Assembly: GCA_910575055.1 (NCBI GenBank) | Contig: CAJTDC010000009.1 | Span: forward strand, 49,090 to 113,089 | Direction of reading: 5' to 3' | Length of the DNA stretch: 64,000 nucleotides | DNA from: Clostridia bacterium | GTDB lineage: Bacteria > Bacillota > Clostridia > Lachnospirales > Anaerotignaceae | Shown here: one piece after another, positions 33,660 to 42,828 of the stretch | Numbering within the stretch: position 1 is the first letter of the stretch | Layout of the letters: every line of letters begins with the position of its first letter | The notes under the pieces: model-generated | Told to the model about the DNA's origin: nothing | Database searches by the model: none | The model's input: the letters and a program-made list of their open reading frames with translations, nothing else | Program-made: the position numbers and the translations under genes

Positions 33660-34724
33660 TTATTTTTTAGGGAAAAAACATCCTTCAAAAGTTCTTTGAC
33701 AATTTCTACATGGTGAAGCAGTTTTTAAATATTTATCCACTTTTTTTGCAAGAGAATTTTTAGTATTTATAAAAATATTATTAATATCTCCTCCATTTCT
33801 TAATAAATTATTTACAGCATATACTTCTGCACAATTATCAACACTCCAAATTTCAAAACTCATATTAGCTGCAAATTCATTATTAATATCATTAACAGCC
33901 CAATTTTTCGTACGCTCTATTCGTTGTTGTAATTCTGGTACTATCTCTTTCCTAGATGGATTAAATACTCTAGGATCGCTGCCATTATACCCAAAATGCA
34001 TATTGCCTGTATTTAAATCAAGAGCTACACTAACCTTTACTGGTTTAAATGCTCCACCACCTGATTTTTTAATTCCTCCACGATTTATAAAAGTAATGTG
34101 TTTTTCTAAAGCTTTTCCACTTATTTCTTCAGCAACATCAAGCCAATATTTATCATATCTTATTGATTCTTGAAATGACATCAGATCCCTGAAACTAGAA
34201 TTTGCAACATTTTCTGTAACTTCTTCTTTAATACCACCTGTTACATTCTTTGTAGTTTCTACTTTGTTTATTTTTGTTTCATTCACAGCAGGACTTGTAT
34301 GTACACCATCTCCTGCTCTTTTACTATCTTCTCTTACTACTTCTTTGATAGTAACTTCTGTTTTATGCTTCGTTTCACCTGCTGTTTTGTTCTTTACTAT
34401 TTTATCTTTTGCCTCATCTTTTATCTTACTTTTTGCAGCATTTACTACTTTATTTTCAGTTACATCTATTGCTTTGTCCTTTACTTTCTCTACTATTTCC
34501 TTCTTTGTTTCCTTTGCTATTTTATCCTTTGTTAAATTTACTGCCTTATTCTCTGCAAATTCTCCTGTTGTTTCTTTTGCTGTATTTTGAGTTGTTTTTT
34601 GCAATACATCTTTTGCAGACTTTTTATCATTAGGAAATATTGCTTGATAGTTATTTTTTTTCAGAGCATTAATATCTCCCCCTGCAGTTACTACATTTTT
34701 TAGCCAGCCTTTATCGGTAGGCAA
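33660..34724 (-). CDS. Effector fragment with YwqJ-like deaminase tip (C3)
   Basis: A 354-residue frame from a non-ATG start. Residues 1-35 (TDKGWLKNVVTAGGDINAL) are unlike the other effectors. A Lys-rich repetitive region (~40-150, KDKAIDVTENKVVNAAKSK type) leads to the GDGVHTSPAVN linker. The tip (~190-354) includes HITFINRGGI and DNCAEVYAVNNLL (CAE, zinc ligand and catalytic Glu), then SPCRNCQRTFEG (PCxxC). This is the layout of YwqJ-type deaminase toxins. An in-frame TAA (34728-34730) cuts it from the N-terminal piece at 34731-35004, so the gene is probably inactive unless read through. SUKH-3-like immunity follows. Confidence 0.75.
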   Translation of the reverse strand: MPTDKGWLKNVVTAGGDINALKKNNYQAIFPNDKKSAKDVLQKTTQNTAKETTGEFAENKAVNLTKDKIAKETKKEIVEKVKDKAIDVTENKVVNAAKSKIKDEAKDKIVKNKTAGETKHKTEVTIKEVVREDSKRAGDGVHTSPAVNETKINKVETTKNVTGGIKEEVTENVANSSFRDLMSFQESIRYDKYWLDVAEEISGKALEKHITFINRGGIKKSGGGAFKPVKVSVALDLNTGNMHFGYNGSDPRVFNPSRKEIVPELQQRIERTKNWAVNDINNEFAANMSFEIWSVDNCAEVYAVNNLLRNGGDINNIFINTKNSLAKKVDKYLKTASPCRNCQRTFEGCFFPKK

Positions 34725-34730
34725 TTCTTT

Positions 34731-34987
34731 TTACACCCATTTTTTTACTGTTTTTGCGTCTGGTATCAGCTCTTTTATTGTTTTTTTACCAGCCTCTTTT
34801 ATTGCTGTCTTGCCAGCAGTTTTGACGACTGTTTTTGTAACTCTTGCAATTGCAATATTTCTTGTTTCCTCTGCATTATATCTTTTTCTTATAATATATA
34901 TCAGTTCTCCATCTTCCAAACTTGCATTTCTTAATGTTCTATTTTTCTGATTATTTTTTACAGCATTACTTATAGATGTTTCATTTT
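34731..34987 (-). pseudogene. Severed N-terminal piece of the C3 effector
   Basis: An open stretch reads SIGENETSISNAVKNNQKN, then RKRYNAEETRNIAIARVT, KTAGKTAIKEAGKKTIKEL and a stop before KELPTDKGW of the next frame. It is in frame with 33660-34724 apart from the TAA. It matches neither module A nor B, so C3 came from a different effector family. There is no start with a ribosome site; the frame opens in the end of the preceding immunity gene. Confidence 0.6.
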
Positions 34988-35004
34988 CTCCTATTGAGAA
35001 TAAG

Positions 35005-35385
35005 TTAAATGCTTATTTCATTTTCTAAGTCTCCATCTATTTCTATAATATCTCCATCAAAGATTTTTATTTTTAACTGTTTGCCTCTAAGTAAAACTTC
35101 AAACTTACCCTCATATATTGACTTAATATTTTTTAATAAATCCATAAAATCACTATGAGCAATAATTATTGTATGTTCATCTAAAATCCTGTTCTGAAAA
35201 TTATAAAGTTGTTCCATTTCAGTACTAAGAATTCCTCCAATAAAATCGCCTTTATCTACAGGAATAAACTCTAAATTCGAAATACTCCATTTTAACTCTA
35301 AATCTGACAATATTTGCACTTGATTTAATAATTCTTTCAAAAAAATAGAATTATTATTACAATCTTCATATATTATTTTTCTCAT
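35005..35385 (-). CDS. Hypothetical immunity protein (C2)
   Basis: A 126-residue acidic protein: MRKIIYEDCNNNSIFLKELL, then FIPVDKGDFIGGILSTEM and a C-terminal beta pair (VLLRGKQLKIKIFDGDIIEI). No family is recognised. ATG overlaps the stop of the C2 tip (TGATG) and AGGAGG lies within the toxin's last codons, which marks it as the cognate antitoxin. Confidence 0.72.
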   Translation of the reverse strand: MRKIIYEDCNNNSIFLKELLNQVQILSDLELKWSISNLEFIPVDKGDFIGGILSTEMEQLYNFQNRILDEHTIIIAHSDFMDLLKNIKSIYEGKFEVLLRGKQLKIKIFDGDIIEIDGDLENEISI

Positions 35386-36074
35386 CACTTACCTCCTAAA
35401 GGTGTATTAATATCAGTACGATGATTTACTTTCATTCCATCTCTATTTTGTGCATCATATATTCTTTCGTGCCAGTGAGGAACTGTATGATAATCTGGAC
35501 TACCTATATTTCCATATCCATGATTTGTATAATCAACCCATCCAATTTCTCTTCCATAATCATCATACATTTTTATCTGCTTAACATTGCCAAATTCATC
35601 ATATTTTGGCAAGTACTTCGTTCCTGGTGCCACTTGATTAGGTAAATTCTTACTATAAAATTCATCTGGCAAAAAATTTGTATAATCAACCCGTTCAATT
35701 TCTCTTCCATAATCATCATATATTTTTATCTGCTTAACATTGCCAAATTCATCATATTTTGGCAAGTACTTCGTTCCTGGTGCCACTTGATTAGGTAAAT
35801 TCTTACTATAAAATTCATCTGGCAAAAATAATGTTGTTGCTATATCATTCTCTAAAAATTCTTTTTCTTCCTTAACTGTACTTTTAGATAAAGGGCTATT
35901 AATTTTTTCTCCAATTTCTTTTTCTAATGTATTTTCTGTAGTTTTTACTTTATCTACCTTAATTTCGCTTGCTTTTTCTCTGATAGCTTTTACTTCATCT
36001 GGTTTGTTATTGTCTTTTTCTATAGTTTTTACATCATTTATATTAGACTTTGGTTTTGCTCCACTAAATTCCAC
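35385..36074 (-). pseudogene. Frameshifted toxin tip of C2, with duplication
   Basis: Encodes FSGAKPKSNINDVKTIEKDN, a Lys/Glu linker and a tip. It contains a 51-residue unit (FLPDEFYSKNLPNQVAPGT...GREI-x-x-VDYTN) twice in tandem. It ends with a His-rich segment, PDYHTVPHWHERIYD and RTDINTPLGGK. The tip family is not recognised; the HxVPHWH cluster may be a metal or catalytic site. It is out of frame with the upstream C2 effector part (36038-37357): the joint near 36070 differs from the normal SGVKISGEKP linker. It is therefore a broken gene, although its immunity gene is intact. Confidence 0.78.
35524..35829 (-). repeat. 153-bp tandem duplication in the C2 toxin tip
   Basis: Two adjacent 153-bp units (51 codons) differ at only a few bases, so the duplication is recent. 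It keeps the reading frame. Confidence 0.92.
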
Positions 36075-37357
36075 ATTATCATGACATTTACACCACTGTT
36101 TCCTCTTTCTACAGTTATAATATCATCTGTTTCAGAAGGTTTTTTTGTATTTTGTTCTGGTGTCTCATTAGGCTTTTGCTTTGGCACTTCTTTAGGTTTT
36201 TGTTCTGGTATTTTGTCAGGCTTTTGCTGTAAAACATCATCTATTCCTATAGAAGGCTTTTTAGCACTATTTGTACTTTCAAATTTCTTTGTAATATTAT
36301 CTGTAAAGTTTTTTCCCGTATTTGCTAGTCCATCTTTTGCTTCTTCTAATCCCTTTGTAATATCTACTGCTGTATCTCCCGCATCTGTTATTTTCTTCGT
36401 AAGGTCTACTACTGGGTTCGCTACATCTGCTATTCCTTTTGTAATATCTATTGCTGGGTCTGCTACATCTGTTGCTCTTTTTGCAACATCTACTGCTGTG
36501 TCTACTACATTTGCTGTCTTTCCTAATGTTCCTGCTACTTTTGTTCCTTTTCCTATTATTCCTGTAGCTTTTAATATTTCTATTGGAGATATTATTGAAA
36601 TTGTTCTTCCAACAGCTTCTGTTTTTCCTTGTATTGTTCCCTTTTTCCAATCATTTACAACATCTTCTGTCATTCCATTCCATATTGTACCTAACGTTAA
36701 TGCACCTGGTGAAGTCAAATCCTCTGCTGTATCAAGTGGAGAAAGCGCCATATCTACTATCGCATTCGCCCCTGAAGCAACATCTTTTAGAAATCCCGAA
36801 ACAACACCATCTATGGCAACTTCTGTTTTTTCAAAAATATTCATATTTGTTTCATCTATAGGTACATCAAATAATATCTTATCAAAAATAGTCCCTTTTT
36901 CTGGATTTTTAATATAAATTTGTCTATTGTTTTCATAAAAATATGAAATCATCTCTGCTTTTTTTGCTTTTATGTTATCTAATGTTTCTCCTAATTCTGG
37001 ACAGTATTTATCCATTAAATATTGTACGGATTGTATTGTTCCATTATAGCCTGTTAAAAGATAATCATTAACAGTAGGAATGTATAGCTTCTTATCTTTC
37101 AAATATTGCTTTGTTTCCTCTATTGCATTTTTATAAATTTGTGCTATTTGAACAATATCATTAGTTTCTATTTTTTGTTTTTGTTCTGTATGAATAACAC
37201 AATATTTATTAATTGGTGGAGCTACTTCATCCATCATTGTTTTAACCATTTCTGATGCTGGTATAGCAACTGCTGGGTGCCCTATATATCTTGCTGCTAC
37301 TGTAGTCACTCCTCTGATGTAAGTGCCATATGCTGATTGACAAACTTGCTGTACCAT
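36038..37357 (-). pseudogene. N-truncated type B effector (C2), frameshifted
   Basis: A 439-residue frame starting within the shared N-terminal module at MVQQVCQSAYGTYIRGVTT. Upstream the frame continues as KQKAISKKQRE and then enters border repeat R8, so about the first 55 residues (hydrophobic start and most of the Lys-rich stretch) are lost. Module B is complete (YIPTVNDYLLTGYNG, LGTIWNGMTEDVVNDW). Repeats (VDITKGIADVAN type) and an EQKP linker follow. It ends out of frame (GVNVMIMWNLVEQ) instead of at SGVKISGEKP. Loss of both the start and the tip joint makes this an inactive effector. Confidence 0.85.
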
Positions 37358-37392
37358 TTCTCTTTGCTTTTTTGAAATTGCCTTTTGCTTTC

Positions 37393-37448
37393 TTGCTGAG
37401 CAACGTTTGTAAAACGCCCTATCTAAAAAAACAAAGTGTTTTACAAAT
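37393..37448 (-). repeat. Border hairpin repeat R8
   Basis: Most diverged copy: TTGTAAAACACTTTG and its partner GCGTTTTACAAA give the stem, followed by TTGCTCAGCA, which runs directly into effector codons. Here the element has recombined into the coding region of C2. Confidence 0.75.
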
Positions 37449-37464
37449 TTGTTTTATTAACAAT

Positions 37465-37965
37465 TTATTTATCAACTTGTTTTTTCAAATATTCATCTAA
37501 TATCTTCCTATGATAAGAACCTTCTTCTGGAACATAAGAAAATGTCTGATATGCCCATATAACTTCTCTATCAACTTGTTTATCAATTTGCTCTTCTTCT
37601 TCTTCTTTCATAACATCATAAAAAAATTCTATTTTAAAATTGCCTTCTGCATTAAAAGATAAACTTAATTGCTCCCAAGGCTCCTGACCGTTCTCTATAA
37701 AACAATCATATATCTCCAATAATATATGATTTAATTCTTTCCACAAATTTACATAAACATTTCTAGATACCTTATATATTTCTGGTATCTTATGAGATTG
37801 CAATCTTATATTTTTTTTTGTATCTTTAAAATAAAATACAGATGAAGAACTTATTTTTCCTTTTTTTACTTCTCCTAAATAATTTATATCATCCCACTCT
37901 ACTGGAATCATATCTATAATCTGACTTGCCAATTTATTATATAATTCAGCTAATTTTTCTTCCAT
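37465..37965 (-). CDS. YezG/DUF600-like immunity protein (C1)
   Basis: A 166-residue protein closely matching the YezG family: MEEKLAELYNKLASQIIDMI with PVEWDDINYLGEV, HKIPEIYKVS, a central NGQEPWEQLSL, FKIEFFYDVM and a C-terminal tail. YezG is the antidote to LXG toxins with a DNA/RNA nonspecific nuclease tip in Bacillus, which matches the tip of the preceding effector. AAGGAGAG precedes the ATG at 37965, 26 nt after the effector stop. Confidence 0.9.
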   Translation of the reverse strand: MEEKLAELYNKLASQIIDMIPVEWDDINYLGEVKKGKISSSSVFYFKDTKKNIRLQSHKIPEIYKVSRNVYVNLWKELNHILLEIYDCFIENGQEPWEQLSLSFNAEGNFKIEFFYDVMKEEEEEQIDKQVDREVIWAYQTFSYVPEEGSYHRKILDEYLKKQVDK

Positions 37966-37991
37966 AATATTTTTCTCTCCTTAATATTTTA

Positions 37992-39971
37992 TTATTCTTT
38001 TTGAGGACGAAAGTTAAAATTTTCTATATTTTTAAAATATTCTACTCCATCAATTTTATAACTAACTAAGTAATCACTAGGTCTAATAGAATTATTATTA
38101 TAAACTATATCTATTTTAACTTCAACTTTCTTTCCTTCTTCTAAAGCTTTTGCCCATTTCTTTTCCATATTATACCATTCTCCACCTGAACGATTAACAT
38201 ATTTATTTTGTGGAAGTAAGTTATCAATTTCTCCTGAGCCATTAAATTGTGTGCCAAACAAATGTCCTCCATCATCTATATTTAATCTATCTGTTCCGCC
38301 CACTGTTTTCTGACTATATTGATTTCTAGTTCCCTTTTGCAATTTTAGTGTTCCTTCTGCACTTGTAATTCTTCTCTGACTATCTGTTATATATGTATAA
38401 CCATTTGAATCTGTATATTTTACATTTGCTTTTAATACTTTCTTTTTATCTACTTTTTCAAAATGTTGACCATATTGAACAGTTTGTACCCCATTTGTGA
38501 CAGTATTATTTATTGTAGTGTTAGTTGTTGTTGAGGTTATATTATTTACTTGTGATTTATTAACAGCGCTACTTGTTTGTACACCATCCCCTTTACCTTT
38601 TCCACTTTCTCCTCTTACTACTTTATTTTCTACTGTTTCTTGTGTTACTTTTTTTTCTATTTTATTTTCTGCATTATCTACAACTTCATCTTTTACTATT
38701 TTACCAGCTTTTTTACTTCCTTCTACAATAGGTGTTCCTATTACAGCATTTTCTATGAGTTCTCCTGTTGTTGATGTAACAGTATTAGTAACAGAGCCTG
38801 TCTTTCCTGCTATTGTTGCAATATCATCTGCTTTAGAAGTTGCTCCTTCTACTACTCCTGTAAGTTTTTTTGCTTCGTCTCCTGCTTTAGATGCCATCAT
38901 CATTAAGCGATTAATAAATGAATTTTTTGCTGCATTTTCTATTCCTGTTGTTGCTCCTACATATACAGCATTTTTTGCTCCAATCTTTCCTAAATCTCCT
39001 AAACCTTCTACAAATTCTTTTGCTCCTGTTTTTCCCAATGCTAGTAGTTTGTTCCCTGCTATTTTTGCTCCACTAGCAGCTGCTTTTCCTCCTCCGCCTG
39101 TTGCAACAGCGGTAAGTACATCTCCTAAAATTTCTTCTGCATCTTCTGATATTTCTTGTGGTGTACTTCTCCACACTGCATCTACAACACTATCACGTAT
39201 GTTACCAGCAAGTTCTTTTGTATTTTCCCATGGGTCTTCCATAAAATCTAAAATTGCATCGGAAGCTACTTCTAAAACTTTCTCTGGATCTGTTACAAGT
39301 GTTACCACACCATCATAGGTGCCTTTTGCACTATTCCACAATCCTCTATATTTTGCTCCAATTACCGCTCCTACCATTGTCATATATTCAGGAAGATCTG
39401 GCATATCCTCTACCGTCAAATTTCCACTAAATAAATTTTCTAATGTATACTTTTCATCTATTACCTGTTCGCCTTTTATAGCCTTTGTAAAGCCAGTGAG
39501 CCAGTTTTTCGTAGTGCCTTTCATATATTCAAAACGTCCACTAGTATGTTTATCAATTCTAGGTTTTTTTTCTTCTTTTATGTTACTTTCTTTTTTAGAT
39601 CCTGTTTCTAACTGCACCAAATAGTTTACTGTTGGAGCTGCTTCTTCCATCATTGTTTTAACCATTTCTGATGCTGGTATAGCAGCTGCTGGGTGTCCTA
39701 TATATCTTGCTGCTACTGTTGTTACTCCTCTGATGTAGATACCATAGGCAGACTGACAAACACGCTCCATTACTTCCATTTGCTTTTTTTGTTTTTTGGA
39801 TACAATTTTACTTTTTTTAACAGTTGCCTTTTTTTTATTTTTTGTTGCTTTTGTTACTTTTTTTCCTTTCACCACAGATAACGCCACTGATACCATTGCT
39901 ACTGCTGTTGTTATAGGATTTCCTATCATTTTTGGCATAGCTGCTTGTAATGTCTTACTAAAAAATCCCAT
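37992..39971 (-). CDS. Type A effector with nonspecific nuclease tip (C1)
   Basis: A complete 659-residue effector. The N-terminal module (1-115) starts MGFFSKTLQAAMPKMIGNP. Module A follows (to ~430), then a Thr/Asn linker with GDGVQTSSAVNK. The tip (~520-659) has TVGGTDRLNIDDGGHLFG, GEIDNLLPQNKYVN, YNMEKKWAKALEEGKK and RPSDYLVSYKIDG. That is the Endonuclease_NS_2 pattern with the catalytic DDGGH motif, a sugar-nonspecific DNA/RNA nuclease. It is the first effector after the truncated VgrG-like gene (45 nt), the only one directly behind a spike gene. GGAGGGGGAA precedes the ATG. A YezG-like partner follows. Confidence 0.92.
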   Translation of the reverse strand: MGFFSKTLQAAMPKMIGNPITTAVAMVSVALSVVKGKKVTKATKNKKKATVKKSKIVSKKQKKQMEVMERVCQSAYGIYIRGVTTVAARYIGHPAAAIPASEMVKTMMEEAAPTVNYLVQLETGSKKESNIKEEKKPRIDKHTSGRFEYMKGTTKNWLTGFTKAIKGEQVIDEKYTLENLFSGNLTVEDMPDLPEYMTMVGAVIGAKYRGLWNSAKGTYDGVVTLVTDPEKVLEVASDAILDFMEDPWENTKELAGNIRDSVVDAVWRSTPQEISEDAEEILGDVLTAVATGGGGKAAASGAKIAGNKLLALGKTGAKEFVEGLGDLGKIGAKNAVYVGATTGIENAAKNSFINRLMMMASKAGDEAKKLTGVVEGATSKADDIATIAGKTGSVTNTVTSTTGELIENAVIGTPIVEGSKKAGKIVKDEVVDNAENKIEKKVTQETVENKVVRGESGKGKGDGVQTSSAVNKSQVNNITSTTTNTTINNTVTNGVQTVQYGQHFEKVDKKKVLKANVKYTDSNGYTYITDSQRRITSAEGTLKLQKGTRNQYSQKTVGGTDRLNIDDGGHLFGTQFNGSGEIDNLLPQNKYVNRSGGEWYNMEKKWAKALEEGKKVEVKIDIVYNNNSIRPSDYLVSYKIDGVEYFKNIENFNFRPQKE

Positions 39972-40016
39972 ATTCCCCCTCCTTCATAGTAAACCAAAGG
40001 TCATTTCATTGCAATA

Positions 40017-40733
40017 CTAATTAATTCGGACTTCTTTTCCTGCAATATCCACCATTTGATTTACTGTAATCTGGCTGGTTTTGCATTTAAACACAATTTC
40101 CTCTTTTGCTACCAAAAATATCTGGTCACCTGCCTGAAAATCAATATTCTGGTCGCTTTTTAAAAGTATAGGCTCTGTGCTGATGATTTGAATACCATTC
40201 TTTTCATTTAGTCTAATATAAATAACGTGCTTTTCTCCTGTTTGCTCATCTGTTCCATTACAGCAAGTAATCAATATTTCTTCTGGGCTGAATTTTAATT
40301 CTTTTCCGTTTTTTGTTCTGAAATACTTTACTGCTGGGTCGCTCATTCTGTCGCCACCTTTTTCCAAAACTCTCAATGAGTTTACTCCAACAGCGTCTTT
40401 TTCTTCTTTTGTCGGAAAATAAATCATAACGGTATCATCTACTTCTGGCATACAATACCAACCACTGTTACCCTCTGCGGTATAGCTTGTGGTATAAGGG
40501 AAGGGATATGCTTCTTCTTTTTTTGTTTGCTCTGCATCCATTTCAAGATGTACTTTTACAGTATCTTGTATTGCTTCCAATACTCTGCCTTTCAAAGACA
40601 AGCCAATAATGCCCTCATGATACAATTTGTCCTGTGTAAAACTGTTTTCATTGGAAAGTATGTATTCATATACCAATACACCTTGCTGCATTTTTGCTGT
40701 TTTTTGTTTGATATAAAATACTATTAAAAACAC
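40017..40733 (-). pseudogene. 5'-truncated VgrG-like spike gene
   Basis: About 230 residues aligning with the C-terminal half of the VgrG-like protein at 14895-16277: GIIGLSLKGRVLEA with MGLSIDGKVLDV, and WYCMPEVDDTVMIYFP with YYSMPQVGDSVKLYSP. The last part, VFKCKTSQITVNQMV...EVRIN, is the source of sequence found in the leader scars. The gp27-like N-terminal half, including the QYDETDW motif, is absent. The frame opens abruptly next to the HxlR gene, so this is the broken right end of the array. Confidence 0.8.
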
Positions 40734-40787
40734 TATATTGTATTTTACAGCAGTTTGGAATATACTCTAAAAAAAGGAGGATATTTT

Positions 40788-41162
40788 ATGTCAGAAAACA
40801 AATTTAGCAATGAAAACAGTACCACAATTTGTATTCCTATGACTAAATTACAGTCTGTAATAGGAGGAAAATGGAAAATTTTAATACTATGGTATATTTC
40901 TTATTATAAAGTACAACGTTTCGGACAACTGCTTCATCGTCTTGAAGGCATTACACAGTCTACACTCACAAAACAATTAAGAGAATTGGAGTGTGATGGA
41001 TTTATACACAGAGAAATTTATAAACAAATTCCTCCTAAAGTAGAATATTCTCTTACACCACTTGGAGAAAAATTTATACCTGTTTTACAAGCAATGTTAA
41101 AATGGAGTGAACAATATTTGTGTTGTAATGACAACAGCACAGAAACAAAAAAAGTATTCTAA
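40788..41162 (+). CDS. HxlR-family transcriptional regulator
   Basis: A 124-residue winged-helix regulator: MTKLQSVIGGKWKILILWYI, FGQLLHRLEGITQSTLTKQL, DGFIHREIYKQIPPKVEYSL and TPLGEKFIP, the standard HxlR layout. HxlR proteins respond to aldehydes, quinones or redox stress. ATG at 40788 has AAGGAGG 7 nt upstream. It is divergent from the truncated VgrG-like gene and is monocistronic. Confidence 0.92.
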   Translation: MSENKFSNENSTTICIPMTKLQSVIGGKWKILILWYISYYKVQRFGQLLHRLEGITQSTLTKQLRELECDGFIHREIYKQIPPKVEYSLTPLGEKFIPVLQAMLKWSEQYLCCNDNSTETKKVF

Positions 41163-41302
41163 CAAAATTATAGTTCACTTAGTGAATTACCTAAATATCA
41201 AAATATAAACGTTTTTTCACATTCACGTGAAAAAATTACAGTATTACTCTTTTTTTTAAAACTGTTTTGTTGTAAAATAGATACGTGAGGAGGAAAAACA
41301 CT

Positions 41303-42115
41303 ATGATAAAAATGATATTAGAAAATTTCTCACTAGAAAAAATAAGTTTATCAGGACAATGTTTTCGTTTCAAAAAATTATCAGAAAACAAATATTGTGT
41401 CATAGCATTCGGGGAATATTTAGAAATGGAACAATACGGAAATGAAGTAATATTTCACTGCTCTGAAAAACAATATCATCAAATATGGTATAATTATTTT
41501 GATTTAGATAATGACTATTCTCAATACAAACAATTTGTACCTAGCACAGACAGCTATTTAACAAAAGCACTGTCATTTGGAAAAGGTATTGTAATATTAA
41601 ATCAAGATGTTTGGGAAACAATACTTTCTTTTATTATTTCTCAACAAAACAATATCAAAAGAATACAATACATTATAGAATTATTATGCCAAAAATATGG
41701 CGACAAAAAAACTGCACAAAATGGTACTATTTATTATACATTTCCTACCGTGCAATCATTACAATTTGTTACAGAAAAAGAACTTCAAAACTGTAATTTA
41801 GGTTACAGGAGTAAATATATTGTCAAAATTGTAAATGACATATTACAAAAAAAATTTGATATAGACTATTTAAAAAGCTGCAATTATGTTCAGTGCAAAA
41901 TAGAACTAATGAAATTATATGGCGTAGGAGAAAAAGTAGCAGACTGTGTTTGTCTTTTTGGACTGCATCACCTGAATGCTTTTCCTATAGACACCCACAT
42001 CAAAAAAGTGCTTCAAAAACATTATGCTCAAGGATTTCCTTTTGCACTTTATGCAGGGTACGAGGGAGTAATGCAACAATATTTATTTTATTATGACTTA
42101 TACAACAAGGACTGA
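41303..42115 (+). CDS. ogg: 8-oxoguanine DNA glycosylase (OGG1 type)
   Basis: A ~270-residue base-excision repair enzyme. The N-terminal OGG domain has FSLEKISLSGQCFRF. The helix-hairpin-helix-GPD core has SFIISQQNNIKRI, LGYRSKYIV and LYGVGEKVADCVCLFG, in which Lys is the Schiff-base nucleophile. PIDTHIKKVL supplies the catalytic Asp. ATG at 41303 has GAGGAGG 8 nt upstream. It lies 5 nt before the response regulator, so the three genes to 44111 form one operon. Confidence 0.92.
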   Translation: MIKMILENFSLEKISLSGQCFRFKKLSENKYCVIAFGEYLEMEQYGNEVIFHCSEKQYHQIWYNYFDLDNDYSQYKQFVPSTDSYLTKALSFGKGIVILNQDVWETILSFIISQQNNIKRIQYIIELLCQKYGDKKTAQNGTIYYTFPTVQSLQFVTEKELQNCNLGYRSKYIVKIVNDILQKKFDIDYLKSCNYVQCKIELMKLYGVGEKVADCVCLFGLHHLNAFPIDTHIKKVLQKHYAQGFPFALYAGYEGVMQQYLFYYDLYNKD

Positions 42116-42120
42116 ATATT

Positions 42121-42828
42121 ATGTTACATATTGCTATTTGTGATGATGAAAAAATAATGTGTGATACTTTACAAAAAAATATATCAGAAATACTTCAAAA
42201 TACTTCTGTAACATATTGCATTGACTGCTACACGAATGCAGAACAATTTTATGCTGTTTGTCAACAATATCACTTGCTTTTTTTAGACATAGATATGCCT
42301 AACTACAATGGTGTCACACTAGCAAAAAATATTAGAAAAAAACAAATTCATTGTGAAATTATATTTGTTACAATACTAAAAGAATATGTATTAAATGCTT
42401 TTGAAGTAGAAGCACTAGACTATATTTATAAACCTATAGATACAAAAAGGCTTCAAAATGCTCTACAAAGAGCAATGAAAAAATTACAAAAAAAACAGCA
42501 AAAATCTCTTTTTATACAAACAAAATATATGACACAAAACATTAATATTTCACAAATATATTATATAGAAGTCATAAACAGAAAAATATATGTACACACA
42601 CAATATGACACAATAGAATATTATGACAAATTAGAACAAGTACAAAAACAGCTCGACAAACGTTTTATAAAATGTCACAGAAGCTATATTATAAATATGG
42701 ATTACTTTTACCAATATCAAAACAATATCATTACTCTTCAAAATAGGCAAACAGTCCCTGTATCTCGATTAAGACAAAAAGAACTACTTGATGCTATATT
42801 GCAATATATGAAAGGAGAACAACAATAA
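42121..42828 (+). CDS. LytTR response regulator, second pair
   Basis: A 235-residue regulator. The receiver has ICDDEKIMC, phosphoacceptor Asp in LLFLDIDMP and Lys in DYIYKPID. The LytTR domain has IYYIEVINRKIYVHT and FIKCHRSYIINMDYF. It is co-transcribed with the glycosylase upstream and overlaps the kinase start by 1 nt (TAATG). It is homologous in layout to the pair at 0.7-2.8 kb but is a separate system. Confidence 0.92.
   Translation: MLHIAICDDEKIMCDTLQKNISEILQNTSVTYCIDCYTNAEQFYAVCQQYHLLFLDIDMPNYNGVTLAKNIRKKQIHCEIIFVTILKEYVLNAFEVEALDYIYKPIDTKRLQNALQRAMKKLQKKQQKSLFIQTKYMTQNINISQIYYIEVINRKIYVHTQYDTIEYYDKLEQVQKQLDKRFIKCHRSYIINMDYFYQYQNNIITLQNRQTVPVSRLRQKELLDAILQYMKGEQQ

Noticed and set aside
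16801..37448. Border repeats considered as a CRISPR array
   Set aside because: Copies are 1-6 kb apart, separated by genes, vary in sequence and have no spacers or cas genes.
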